Assembly (NCBI RefSeq): GCF_014203665.1 | Contig: NZ_JACHJN010000015.1 | Location: 1-64,000 of the forward strand | Direction: 5' to 3' | DNA: 64,000 nt | Origin: Saccharothrix tamanrassetensis | Lineage (GTDB): Bacteria; Actinomycetota; Actinomycetes; Mycobacteriales; Pseudonocardiaceae | Part shown: positions 44,720-53,063 of the stretch, in pieces | Numbering within the stretch: the first letter of the stretch is position 1 | Layout: each line of letters begins with the position of its first letter | Notes under the pieces: generated by a model | What the model was told of the DNA's origin: nothing | The model's input: the letters and a program-made list of their open reading frames with translations, nothing else | The model's database searches: none | Position numbers and translations under genes: made by a program

Positions 44720-45959
44720 TCTCGCGGTTCCGCAACGCGCACCGACGCATCCCGTCCGGGAGGGTCGCGATGGCGGGCACGGCGTCGTCGGAGAGCCGGG
44801 CGAGATACGCCAGGTCGATCCGCCCGCTCTCCTGCCACCGCGCGATGTTCCGCTCGGCGATGAACCGCTCCGGGTTGAGCAGCGCGAGGCCGACCAGAGC
44901 GGCGAACCCGGTGCCCAGCACGGCCTGCGCGAGCCACCGGGCGCGCAGCCTGACGCCGGCGGCGAGCACCAGCAGGTAGACCACGCCGAGCCAGAGTTCG
45001 CAGGTGGCGACGAGGACGCGGAGCACCGTGAAGCCGTATGCCTGCTGGTAGAACCACATCCGGGCGAGCGCGGAGGCGACGATGACCAGCGTGAGGACGC
45101 TCAACGCGCCGAGCAGCCCGCGCAGCCACTTCCGGTCGACGTCCGTCTCGACCCGCGCGAACCGCGCCGTCACCGCGACCACGCCCAGCGTCAGCACCGT
45201 GACGGCGAGCAGTTGCCAGAAGCCGCGACGGGCGTACTCGGCGTAGGTGAGGCCGGCGGTGCGCAGGACGTAGTCGTCACCGCCGAAGAGGGCCGTCACC
45301 TGGAACCCGACGAAAGCCGCGAACAACACCACCAGCGCACCCACCGGCAGTCCCCAATCGCGGCGGGCGAACCTGCGGGGGAGGGTCGACGACGAGTCGA
45401 GTGACGGCGGCGAGGCGATGAGGAAACACGCGCCGACCGTTGCGAGGCCGACCGTCAGGAACAAGACGATAGGTCCCCCAACCGCTTCGTCGGGAACGGC
45501 GGATTCGAGCATCTCGGCGAACGTCGCGTCCGCACCGGCCAGCAATGGCACGAAGATCACCAACAACACCACCGTGACCAACACCGGCCGTGTCATCGGG
45601 GGCGCGCCGTTCGCGCGAAGGGCTCTGAACAGCCACGGCACGCCGCGCAGGGTGCCCGTCGAGACGGCGATCGAGCCGAGCAGCACCCCGTGGGCCGTCG
45701 TGCCACCCGCGACGGCGAGCGACGCGGCAGCGCACCCGGCGAACACGCAGAGCACGAACAACCAGCCCGAGGTGATCAAGGTGCCGGTCGCGAAGAGTGC
45801 GACCGACATCGCCGCCCAGCCGGGTCTGACTTTTCTGACCAGCGCGAACACCACCACTGCGGTCAACGCCCACCCCGCACCGGGCCGGTCGGGCGGCAAC
45901 AGCACGGCGGCCGCGGATCCGGCACCGACGGCGGTGAGCAGCACGCGGTTGGGTGACAT
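44628..45959 (-). CDS. DUF4173-type integral membrane protein
   Basis: A 443-residue protein with about ten hydrophobic helices. The region FQVTALFGGDDYVLRTAGLTYAEYARRGFWQ is the DUF4173 hallmark. The C-terminal 75 residues are soluble and carry conserved-looking ERFIAERNIARW and LPDGMRRCALRN segments. ATG 45959 is chosen over ATG 45986 because GGAGG lies 8 bases before it. Function unknown; often near signalling genes. It overlaps the convergent hydrolase gene by 92 bases. Confidence 0.8.
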   Translation of the reverse strand: MSPNRVLLTAVGAGSAAAVLLPPDRPGAGWALTAVVVFALVRKVRPGWAAMSVALFATGTLITSGWLFVLCVFAGCAAASLAVAGGTTAHGVLLGSIAVSTGTLRGVPWLFRALRANGAPPMTRPVLVTVVLLVIFVPLLAGADATFAEMLESAVPDEAVGGPIVLFLTVGLATVGACFLIASPPSLDSSSTLPRRFARRDWGLPVGALVVLFAAFVGFQVTALFGGDDYVLRTAGLTYAEYARRGFWQLLAVTVLTLGVVAVTARFARVETDVDRKWLRGLLGALSVLTLVIVASALARMWFYQQAYGFTVLRVLVATCELWLGVVYLLVLAAGVRLRARWLAQAVLGTGFAALVGLALLNPERFIAERNIARWQESGRIDLAYLARLSDDAVPAIATLPDGMRRCALRNREIKDDDWRSWNLARDQAREALRSGDRGQCVR

Positions 45960-45986
45960 CGGGCAGGCCTCCAGGACAGGTGTCAT

Positions 45987-46202
45987 CGCACCGATTTCCC
46001 CCGGCCCGCGCTCGCGTTCGTGTTCGTGGCTCGCGCTCGCGGTCCGTTCGCGATGGTGTTCGCGGGTCCGTTCGCGGGGCCCCGTTCGGGATCCGTTCGT
46101 GCTCGCGTTCGCGGGTCCGATCGTGCTCGCGTTCGCGGGTTCGTTCGCGATGGCGACCCGTTCACGATGGTGTTCGCGATCGCGAAGACGAGTGCGTTGT
46201 GC
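45987..46202. repeat. Degenerate TTCGCG-rich repeat region
   Basis: The stretch 46010-46190 is built from imperfect copies of blocks such as GTTCGCGGGTCCGTTCGC and GTTCGCGATGGTGTTCGCG. No gene is recognised; it is the leader side of the DUF4173 gene and abuts the 49-bp array. Confidence 0.6.
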
Positions 46203-46398
46203 GGGGGATGTCGGTGGTTTGCGGAAGAATGAGCCCCTGGGGGCGGATTTTCGGGAATGTCGGTGCTACGTGGGACAATGAGCCCCAGGGGTTCTTCGTG
46301 CGGGATTGTCGGTGGTGCGTGGGACAATGGAACCGGGGGGTGCTTTTCCCGGGACTGTCGGTGGTGTGTGGTTGGATTGAATTGGGGGCTGCTCAGAA
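46203..46398 (+). repeat. Exact 49-bp-period tandem array with four RecA-NDp-like promoter motifs
   Basis: Four units (46203, 46252, 46301, 46350) each contain a TGTCGGTG core at identical phase. The motifs are ATGTCGGTG-N8-AAGAAT (46208), ATGTCGGTG-N8-GACAAT (46257), TTGTCGGTG-N8-GACAAT (46306) and CTGTCGGTG-N8-TTGGAT (46355). The known PafBC/RecA-NDp promoter pattern is TTGTCRGTG-N8-TANNNT, so all four have the -35-type element and spacing, with partial -10 matches. Small GC hairpins (for example GCCCC-TG-GGGGC) follow the motifs in units 1 and 2. The motifs point toward the 3' end of the minus-strand kinase gene. Confidence 0.75.
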
Positions 46399-46460
46399 CC
46401 GGCCGCATAGGTCCCGACCGCACAGATCCGGCTCGGCCGTGCGACCGTGCAGTCGAGTGG

Positions 46461-47546
46461 CTAGGCGGCCCCGATGGGGCGGGAGAGGGAGTGCGGGTCG
46501 GGCGTGCCGGACCCAGACCCGTGAAGCACCTCGGTCCTGGCGGGCAGCGTGGCGCGAATCCGGCAGCCCGGCCCGTCGACCACCGCGATGGTGCCTCCGT
46601 GCAGATCGATGATCCAACGGGCGATGTTCAGGCCCAGGCCGGTGCCGCCGCCGCCCGCCCGCTCGCCCCTGGTGAACCGCTCGAAAACGCGTTCGCGGTC
46701 CTCCGGCGCGATGCCCGGCCCGTCGTCGGCCACCTCCAGCACCAACTCCGCACCGGCCCGCGCGGTCACCCGGACCTCGCCGCCGGCCGGACCGTGCCGC
46801 GCCGCGTTGTCGATCAGGTTGACCACGACCTGGTGCAGGCGTTCGCGGTCGGCGACGGTGGTGGCGTTCGGTGGCTGCACGTCGACGGTGAACCGCGCCC
46901 CTCGAGCGGCTACCGAAGCTTCGGCCACGACCTCGTCCAGCAGCGGCGCGACGGGGAACTCGGCCAGCGTCAGGCGGTGCGCGCCGGCGTCGATCCGGGA
47001 CAGGTCCAGCAGTTCGGTGACCAGCCGGCCCAGCCGTTCGGTCTGCGCCAGCGCGGTGCGCATGGTCTGCGCGTCGGCGTCCGCCACCCCGTCCACCACG
47101 TTCTCCAGCACGTTCTGCAACGCCGTGATGGGCGTGCGCAACTCGTGTGACACGTTGGCGATCAGCTCCCGCCGCTGACGATCCGCCGCCGCCAGGTCGG
47201 CCGCCATCTGGTTGAAGGCCCCGGCCAGCTCGCCCACCTCGTCACGGGCCGTCGCACGCACCCGCCGGCTGTAGTCACCGCGACGCATCGCCCGCGCCGC
47301 CGCCGTCATCTCGCGCAACGGCTTGGTCATCCCGTGCGCCAGCACCTGCGACGTCACCAGCCCGCACAGCAGCGCCCCGATCGTGGTGCCGACCGGCAGC
47401 CACCCGATCTGCGACCAGAAGTACGCGAAGCCGACCGCGCCCGACGCCACCAGGAGGATGCCGAGCTTCAACTTGATGGAGCGCACCGAATCCAACGGGC
47501 GCGGCAGGAACTCCATCGCCGTGTCGAACGCCGACCGCACGGTCAT
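46461..47546 (-). CDS. Two-component sensor histidine kinase
   Basis: A 361-residue membrane kinase. Two helices at about residues 25-70 have hardly any extracellular loop between them. A HAMP domain follows (about 70-125, TKPLREMTAAARAMRRGDY), then HisKA with the phospho-His in ANVSHELRTPI, and HATPase_c with NLIDNAARHGP, DDGPGIAPEDRERVFERF and GGTGLGLNIA. Because the sensor has almost no outer domain, it probably reads membrane or cytoplasmic state. Its ATG overlaps the stop of the response regulator (ATGA), giving the usual regulator-kinase operon. Confidence 0.93.
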   Translation of the reverse strand: MTVRSAFDTAMEFLPRPLDSVRSIKLKLGILLVASGAVGFAYFWSQIGWLPVGTTIGALLCGLVTSQVLAHGMTKPLREMTAAARAMRRGDYSRRVRATARDEVGELAGAFNQMAADLAAADRQRRELIANVSHELRTPITALQNVLENVVDGVADADAQTMRTALAQTERLGRLVTELLDLSRIDAGAHRLTLAEFPVAPLLDEVVAEASVAARGARFTVDVQPPNATTVADRERLHQVVVNLIDNAARHGPAGGEVRVTARAGAELVLEVADDGPGIAPEDRERVFERFTRGERAGGGGTGLGLNIARWIIDLHGGTIAVVDGPGCRIRATLPARTEVLHGSGSGTPDPHSLSRPIGAA

Positions 47547-48208
47547 CGCGGCGCCTCCAGCGCGTAGCCGATGCCGTGCACGGTCCGGATCAGGTCCGTG
47601 CCCAGTTTCCGGCGCAACGCCTTGATGTGGCTGTCCACTGTCCGCGTCCCCGTCCCCTCGTGCCAGTCCCACACCTCGTTGAGCAGCCGTTCCCGCGACT
47701 GCACGGCGCGCGGTCGTTCGGCGAGGTGCACCAGCAGGTCGAACTCCGTCGGCGTGAGGTGGGCCTCCTCGCCGCCGCGCAGGACCCGTCGCTCCGCCAG
47801 GTCGATCTCCAGGTCGGCGACGGTGATCCGGGCCGACGGCACCGCCGCGCGTTCGACCCGGCGCATCAGCGCGTGCACCCGGGCGGCCAGCTCGCGGATG
47901 GAGAACGGCTTGGTCAGGTAGTCGTCCGCGCCGACCGCGAGGCCCACCAGCAGGTCCGTCTCGTCACCCCGCGCGGTCAGCATGAGGACGGGCACCGGCC
48001 GGTCCGACTGGATCCGCCGGCACACCTCCAGACCGTCGAACCCCGGCAGCATCACGTCCAGCACCACGAGGTCGGCGTCCGCGGCCTTCACCACCGCAGA
48101 CGGGCCGTCGTGCGCCAAATCGACCTCGAAGCCCTCGGCGCGCAAGCGTGCGGCCACGGACGAGGCGATGGTCAGGTCGTCCTCGACCACCAGAACCCGG
48201 CGTGTCAT
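47543..48208 (-). CDS. OmpR-family response regulator
   Basis: A 221-residue regulator. The receiver domain (about 1-115) has the acidic pocket VVEDD, phospho-Asp in VVLDVMLPG, Thr in MLTARG and Lys in LTKPF. The winged-helix DNA-binding domain (about 125-220) shows LTPTEFDLLVHLAERP and RTVDSHIKALRRKLG. It is the partner of the downstream coupled histidine kinase. Targets are not evident. Confidence 0.94.
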   Translation of the reverse strand: MTRRVLVVEDDLTIASSVAARLRAEGFEVDLAHDGPSAVVKAADADLVVLDVMLPGFDGLEVCRRIQSDRPVPVLMLTARGDETDLLVGLAVGADDYLTKPFSIRELAARVHALMRRVERAAVPSARITVADLEIDLAERRVLRGGEEAHLTPTEFDLLVHLAERPRAVQSRERLLNEVWDWHEGTGTRTVDSHIKALRRKLGTDLIRTVHGIGYALEAPR

Positions 48209-48299
48209 GGATCCGACTCTAGGTGGGGGCGGTGGAGAGGCCTGGCGCGAGTTGTGAACGTCCTGTGGAGGCTCCGGTGGCCCCCGTTACGGTGTCCCC

Positions 48300-50471
48300 G
48301 TGGCGGACGCGGTCCTGGAAGCGGTGTTGGAGCGGATCACGTTCGCCAACGAGGAGACCGGCTACACGGTCGCCCGGGTCGACACCGGCCGGGGCGGGGA
48401 CCTGGTGACGGTGGTCGGCGCGCTGCTCGGCGCGCAGCCCGGCGAGTCGATCCGGATGCGCGGGCGGTGGGGGTCGCACCCGCAGTACGGCAAGCAGTTC
48501 CACGTGGACGACTACACGACCGTCCTGCCCGCGACGATCCAGGGCATCCGGCGCTACCTCGGGTCCGGGTTGATCAAGGGCATCGGGCCGGTGCTGGCGG
48601 ACCGGATCGTCACGCACTTCGGGGTGGACGCGCTGGACGTCATCGAGCACCGGCCGGAACGCCTCATCGAGGTGCCCAAGCTCGGACCGAAGCGGACGAA
48701 GCTGATCGCCGCCGCGTGGGAGGAGCAGAAGGCCATCAAGGAAGTGATGGTCTTCCTCCAGGGCGTCGGCGTGTCCACGTCGCTGGCCGTGCGGATCTAC
48801 AAGCAGTACGGCGAGAAGTCGATCGACGTCGTTCGTCTGGAGCCATACCGTCTGGCCACGGACGTTTGGGGGATCGGCTTCCGCACGGCGGACACCATCG
48901 CCAAGGCGGTGGGCATCCCGCACGACAGCCCGCAGCGGATCAAGGCCGGGTTGCAGTTCACGCTGTCCGAGGCGACCGGCAACGGCGACTGCTTCCTGCC
49001 GGAGAACCAGCTGATCGGCGAGGCCATCAAGATCCTCCAGGTCGACGCCGGGCTGGTCATCGAGTGCCTGGCCGAGCTGGTGGCGGAGGAGGGCGTGGTG
49101 CGGGAGGTGCTGCCGGACGGCGAGGCGGCGATCTACCTCATCCCGTTCCACCGGGCGGAGATATCGTTGGCCGGCCAACTGTCGAAGCTCCTGCACACCG
49201 GTGTGGAGCGGATGCCGGCGTTCGGGAACGTCGACTGGGAACGCGCGTTCGGCTGGCTCGGCGCGTCGTTGGAGGAGAAGCAGCGGGAGGCGGTCAAGCT
49301 CGCGCTGACCAGGAAGGTCGCCGTGCTGACCGGCGGACCGGGGTGCGGCAAGAGCTTCACGGTGCGGTCGATCGTGAAGCTGGCGGTGGCCAAGCGGGCC
49401 AAGGTGGTGCTCGCCGCGCCGACCGGGCGGGCCGCCAAGCGGCTCACCGAGCTGACCGGGCACGAGGCGCGGACCGTGCACCGGCTGCTGGAACTCAAGC
49501 CCGGCGGAGACGCGGCGTACGACAAGGACCGGCCGCTGGACGCCGACCTCGTCGTGGTGGACGAGGCGTCGATGCTGGACCTGTTGCTGGCCAACAAGTT
49601 GGTGAAGGCGGTCGCGCCCGGCGCGCACCTGTTGCTGGTGGGCGACGTCGACCAGCTGCCGTCGGTGGGCGCGGGCGAGGTGCTGCGGGACGTGCTGGCG
49701 GAAGGCAGCCCCGTGCCGAACGTCCGGTTGACGCACATCTTCCGGCAGGCGCAGCAATCAGGCGTGGTGACGAACGCACACCGGATCAACTCCGGCGACT
49801 ACCCGCTGGTGCAGGGGCTGCCGGACTTCTTCCTGTTCCCGGCGGAAGAGGCGGACGAGGCAGCGACCCTGACGGTGGACGTCGTCGCCCGGCGGATCCC
49901 GCGCAAGTTCGGCCTGAACCCGCGCACGGACGTGCAGGTGCTCGCCCCGATGCACCGCGGTCCGGCCGGGGCGGGCGCGCTGAACGTGGTGCTGCAGGAG
50001 GCTTTGACGCCGTCCGCGAAGGACCTGCCCGAGCGCAGGTTCGGTGGACGCGTGTTCCGGATCGGTGACAAGGTGACGCAGATCCGGAACAACTACGACA
50101 AAGGGGCGAACGGCGTCTTCAACGGCACGCTCGGGGTCGTCACCGGGATCGACGAGGTGGACCAGAAGCTGACCGTCCGGACGGACGAGGATGAGGAAGT
50201 GGACTACGAGTTCGGCGAACTCGACGAGCTGACCCACGCTTACGCCATGACGATTCATCGCTCACAGGGCAGTGAGTACCCGTGCGTGGTCATTCCAATC
50301 ACCACGAGCGCGTGGATGATGTTGCAGCGGAACCTGCTGTACACGGCGGTGACGCGGGCGAAGAAGTTGGTGGTGCTGGTGGGGTCGCGGAAGGCGATCG
50401 GGCAGGCGGTCCGCACCGTGAGCGCCGGGCGGCGCCACACGGCGCTGGACCACCGGTTGCGTCAGGCCTGA
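48300..50471 (+). CDS. recD2: RecD2-type ATP-dependent DNA helicase
   Basis: A 723-residue superfamily-1B helicase. An N-terminal extension with OB-like and helix-hairpin-helix parts (about 1-320, IKGIGPVLADRIVTHFG) replaces RecBC contacts, as in RecD2. Motifs: Walker A GGPGCGKS near residue 345, Walker B VVVDEAS, QLPSVGAGEVL, and motif VI-type MTIHRSQGSEYP plus TAVTRAKK. It moves 5' to 3' and is linked to repair and replication stress. GTG 48300 gives the standard start; a TACGGT -10-like box lies just upstream, but no RecA-NDp motif was found there. Confidence 0.93.
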   Translation: MADAVLEAVLERITFANEETGYTVARVDTGRGGDLVTVVGALLGAQPGESIRMRGRWGSHPQYGKQFHVDDYTTVLPATIQGIRRYLGSGLIKGIGPVLADRIVTHFGVDALDVIEHRPERLIEVPKLGPKRTKLIAAAWEEQKAIKEVMVFLQGVGVSTSLAVRIYKQYGEKSIDVVRLEPYRLATDVWGIGFRTADTIAKAVGIPHDSPQRIKAGLQFTLSEATGNGDCFLPENQLIGEAIKILQVDAGLVIECLAELVAEEGVVREVLPDGEAAIYLIPFHRAEISLAGQLSKLLHTGVERMPAFGNVDWERAFGWLGASLEEKQREAVKLALTRKVAVLTGGPGCGKSFTVRSIVKLAVAKRAKVVLAAPTGRAAKRLTELTGHEARTVHRLLELKPGGDAAYDKDRPLDADLVVVDEASMLDLLLANKLVKAVAPGAHLLLVGDVDQLPSVGAGEVLRDVLAEGSPVPNVRLTHIFRQAQQSGVVTNAHRINSGDYPLVQGLPDFFLFPAEEADEAATLTVDVVARRIPRKFGLNPRTDVQVLAPMHRGPAGAGALNVVLQEALTPSAKDLPERRFGGRVFRIGDKVTQIRNNYDKGANGVFNGTLGVVTGIDEVDQKLTVRTDEDEEVDYEFGELDELTHAYAMTIHRSQGSEYPCVVIPITTSAWMMLQRNLLYTAVTRAKKLVVLVGSRKAIGQAVRTVSAGRRHTALDHRLRQA

Positions 50472-50472
50472 G

Positions 50473-50727
50473 TCAGGCCTGAGTCAGGGGCCGGGCGCGG
50501 TCCGCGGTGGCGAGGGTCGCCGCGTCGGCGAAGGCGGCTTGGAACTGGACGATCTCGCCGCCGTCGAGGCTGATCATGGATTCTTCGGCGAGCCAGATCT
50601 CGAGGTGGCCGTCGGTGACGGCGATCGAGCAGACGGCCGGCCGGTGCGCGTCGTCGGAGCAGCGCAGCAGCCATTCACGCGGCGGGTGGCACAGGTCGTG
50701 GGTCGTGTTGGGGGCGGGTGCGGACAT
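50473..50727 (-). CDS. Small protein divergent from the second XRE regulator
   Basis: An 84-residue soluble protein. A Cys/His-containing first half (HDLCHPPREWLLRCSDDAHRP) is followed by an acidic beta-alpha half (HLEIWLAEESMISLDGGEIV, FQAAF). No named family is recognised. Its divergent position next to an XRE-DUF5753/DUF397 pair mirrors the small gene at 13406-13618. It converges on recD2 with a 1-base gap between stops. Confidence 0.6.
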   Translation of the reverse strand: MSAPAPNTTHDLCHPPREWLLRCSDDAHRPAVCSIAVTDGHLEIWLAEESMISLDGGEIVQFQAAFADAATLATADRARPLTQA

Positions 50728-50818
50728 GGTTGTCCCCCTTCGAGTGGTCCGGAGTCCGACCGAGTCGGTTTCGAATGATCAGTTGCTAGCCCGGACCTAC
50801 ACGGCGTTACTTTGCAAC

Positions 50819-50830
50819 TGCTGTACAGCA
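50819..50830. promoter_or_regulatory. 12-bp palindrome just before the XRE gene start
   Basis: TGCTGTACAGCA at 50819-50830 is a perfect palindrome ending one base before the ATG at 50832. An inverted pair AGTTGC/GCAACT lies just upstream. Both are well placed for autoregulation of the divergent promoters by the XRE protein. Confidence 0.5.
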
Positions 50831-50831
50831 A

Positions 50832-51710
50832 ATGACACGATCGGATGACCCTCATGCCCTTGACCCCACGGTGCGCCTGAAGTTCCTGTCGATCTACATG
50901 AGGGAGGCGCGGCTCAAGGCAGGAGTGGACCCCAAGGAGGTCGCCAAGCTCCTCGGCCGGGACACCACCCGGGTCACGAAGATGGAGAGAGGCAGAGAAG
51001 GGCTGACCCCCGGTGACGCGAAGATGCTGCTGGACCGCTACGACGTGCACACCGAGGAGCAGAAGGCGGACATCGTCGAGCTGGCCCGGACGCGCAGTCA
51101 GCGCGGGCGCTGGTTGGGCCACCGGGCGACGGTGCCGATGGAGCAGCGGCCCTATTACGACTTCGAGGTCGACTCGAACCTGATCCAGCACTACGGGGTC
51201 GAGATGGTGCCCGGCCTGTTGCAGACCGAGGCGTACATGCGCGCCATGCTCGAACGCAGCGCGCGGGTCGATCCGGCGAGCATCGATGACGTCGTGGCGA
51301 CCCGGTTGGAGCGGCAGGAGGTGATCTTCCGCCAGCGGCCGGCCGAAGTGGGGTTCGTGCTGAGCGAGAGCTGCCTGCGTCGGATCTTCGGTGGCAACGC
51401 GGTGATGCACGCGCAGATGGTCCACCTGGACGCGGTCGCCAAGCGGTCCAACGTCAGGCTCCAGATCCTGCCGTTCGACTCCATGGGCGGCGGGAACACC
51501 TTCGGGTTCACCATGTTGCGGATCCCGGCACCGACCTCCGCGCCGCCGCTGGAGATGGTCTACGTGGAGAACCTGCACGACGCGGACTACCTGGACGGAC
51601 TGCCCGAGGTGGCCGACTACGGGAGGCTGTGGAGCCGTCTCACCGCCGACGCCCTGGGTCTGGAACAATCGAGGAGGTTCATCAAGGGCGTAGCCCGGCA
51701 GTACGCCTGA
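50832..51710 (+). CDS. XRE-type regulator with DUF5753 (second WhiJ-like copy)
   Basis: A 292-residue DNA-binding protein. The helix-turn-helix is at about residues 20-70 (YMREARLKAGVDPKEVAKLLGRDTTRVTKMERG), and DUF5753 follows, with QHYGVEMVPGLLQTEAYMRA and HLDAVAKRSNVRLQILPF. It is followed by a DUF397 gene and faces a small gene, as at the 12-13.6 kb locus. The palindrome at 50819-50830 probably is its operator; a start this close to the operator leaves no clear ribosome site. Confidence 0.88.
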   Translation: MTRSDDPHALDPTVRLKFLSIYMREARLKAGVDPKEVAKLLGRDTTRVTKMERGREGLTPGDAKMLLDRYDVHTEEQKADIVELARTRSQRGRWLGHRATVPMEQRPYYDFEVDSNLIQHYGVEMVPGLLQTEAYMRAMLERSARVDPASIDDVVATRLERQEVIFRQRPAEVGFVLSESCLRRIFGGNAVMHAQMVHLDAVAKRSNVRLQILPFDSMGGGNTFGFTMLRIPAPTSAPPLEMVYVENLHDADYLDGLPEVADYGRLWSRLTADALGLEQSRRFIKGVARQYA

Positions 51711-51731
51711 TCGTGGAAGGTGGTCCCCGCC

Positions 51732-51917
51732 ATGACTCCGGACTTCTCCGCTGCCATCTTCAAGACTTCGGGTTACACGCAGGACAACGGGACTTGTGTC
51801 GAGGTGGCCGTGGTGCCGGGGTTCTACGCGGTGCGGGACACCAAGAACAGGGCCGGTGGGCAGCTGAGCGTTCCGGCTCGGGCGTTCAAGACCTTCCTGG
51901 AGTCCTTGCGGGGGTGA
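51732..51917 (+). CDS. DUF397 small protein
   Basis: A 61-residue protein with the DUF397 layout: FKTSGYTQDNGTCVEVAV, then RDTKNRAGGQLSVPARAF and FLESLRG. It follows the XRE regulator by 21 bases and is the second such pair in the window. An in-frame GTG at 51720 could add four residues. It is followed by a hairpin that also overlaps its stop. Confidence 0.83.
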   Translation: MTPDFSAAIFKTSGYTQDNGTCVEVAVVPGFYAVRDTKNRAGGQLSVPARAFKTFLESLRG

Positions 51918-51942
51918 CCCGCCGGGGTCGCCGGCGGGTCAC
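51914..51942. terminator. Hairpin shared by the DUF397 and MerR genes
   Basis: Perfect 12-bp arms (GTGACCCGCCGG, 51914-51925, and its complement, 51931-51942) flank GGTCG. The left arm includes the DUF397 stop, and the right arm ends 8 bases from the MerR stop. Likely a bidirectional terminator. Confidence 0.7.
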
Positions 51943-51949
51943 CGACCGG

Positions 51950-52867
51950 CTACTTGACCGGGAAGGCGATGTCGCAGACCTCGTCGTCCGGGCCGGCCTT
52001 GCCCCAGTCCGCGAAGTACACCTCGCGCGGTGCGCCCGCCTCGGTCAGTCCGTTCTCCTTCACCCACGCGGCCACCGCGTCGTACGCCGACAAGATCTGC
52101 GGGAACTCCACCTCGCGCTTCCGCAACCTGACGTACGCCTCCCGGTGCGCCGGCTCGACCCGCCCGGCCGCCCCGGCGGGCGGGGCGTCCGCCGCGATCG
52201 GCAGAGCCACCTCCACCGGGCCGTCGCTGTCCTCGCTCACCTCGCCGTAGTAGATCACCAGGGCCTCACCGGCGATGCCGCCGTAGCTCTCGGTCGCCTT
52301 GGCGACGCGACCCATCCCCTCCGCGATCCAGTCGGTCAGCCCCGGCTGCGACACGTGCCGCTGCTCGGTGAGCACCACCTGCTCCGGCACGTCCCGCTGC
52401 TTCACCTCGAACACCTTCACCAACCCCTTCCCTCCGGTCAACGCCGCGTGGAGGTGGGCGAACAGGTCCCGCTGCACGGCCACCCGCTGCTCGACCGCGT
52501 CCCAGTAGGACGCGAGCAGCGCCGCCCGGTCTGCCGCCGGCGCGTCGGTGATCCGACTGACGACGGTCAACGGCATGTCGAGCCTGCGCAGCGAGTGCAC
52601 CAGCCGCGCTTCCGACAACTGGTCCTCGCGGTACCGGCGGTAGCCGTTCGCGGGGTCCACCGTCGCCGGCTTCAGCACGCCCTGGCGCTCGTACAAGCGC
52701 AGCGCCTTGAGCGAAAGCCTGCTCCGGCGGGCGAACTCGCCGGTGCCGAGCAGGCGCTCACCGCTCCGCTCACGGCTCTGGTCACGGCTCTGGTCACCGT
52801 TCCGGTCACCGCTGCGCCCACCGTTGCGTTCACCGTCGTGGCCGCCGCTGCGCTCCGGGACCGCCAT
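51950..52867 (-). CDS. MerR-family regulator with a GyrI-like effector domain
   Basis: A 305-residue regulator. After a low-complexity N-terminus of about 38 residues, the MerR DNA-binding part reads LGTGEFARRSRLSLKALRLYERQG and GYRRYREDQL; a dimer helix and a GyrI/AraC-effector-like domain (about 170-305) follow. Such proteins (BmrR type) sense drugs or other amphipathic ligands. GGAGGAGG precedes ATG 52867. The unusual N-terminus is encoded by seven 12-bp repeats (52760-52843). A 30-bp dyad lies upstream in the position of a MerR operator. Confidence 0.87.
   Translation of the reverse strand: MAVPERSGGHDGERNGGRSGDRNGDQSRDQSRERSGERLLGTGEFARRSRLSLKALRLYERQGVLKPATVDPANGYRRYREDQLSEARLVHSLRRLDMPLTVVSRITDAPAADRAALLASYWDAVEQRVAVQRDLFAHLHAALTGGKGLVKVFEVKQRDVPEQVVLTEQRHVSQPGLTDWIAEGMGRVAKATESYGGIAGEALVIYYGEVSEDSDGPVEVALPIAADAPPAGAAGRVEPAHREAYVRLRKREVEFPQILSAYDAVAAWVKENGLTEAGAPREVYFADWGKAGPDDEVCDIAFPVK
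52760..52843. repeat. 12-bp tandem repeat, seven copies, inside the MerR gene start
   Basis: Units of the type ACGGCTCTGGTC repeat at 12-base steps from 52760 to 52843, with two adjacent exact copies (52772, 52784). On the coding strand they give charged Gly/Asp/Arg/Ser/Gln tetrapeptides ahead of the DNA-binding domain. Confidence 0.8.
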
Positions 52868-52888
52868 CCGCACCTCCTCCACGACGTC

Positions 52889-52918
52889 GACCCTGGGGCG
52901 TGCCCCAGGGGCAGGGTC
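52889..52918. promoter_or_regulatory. MerR-type dyad operator
   Basis: GACCCTG (52889-52895) and CAGGGTC (52912-52918) are perfect 7-bp arms around a 16-bp centre that itself pairs (CCCCA/TGGGG). On the minus strand TTGACC overlaps its upstream edge as a -35, with an extended spacer to a weak -10, the geometry of MerR-activated promoters. It is 22 bp from the MerR start codon. Confidence 0.6.
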
Positions 52919-53063
52919 AAGCGTTGCGCCGGATGTCCGTTCCCGCCTGGTGCACCCGGCACAACCATCACCCATAAGAGTCAGGTATGGCCGGTCGGAG
53001 GGTGTGCACCGACCCGGTTTTGCCTCATCCTCCTGCTCAACCCTGCCTAGGAGGAGAACAACC

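Noticed and set aside
45983-46423. Minus-strand frame over the 49-bp array as a small gene
   Set aside because: The frame only translates the repeats (His/Pro-rich) and has no ribosome site or conserved motif.
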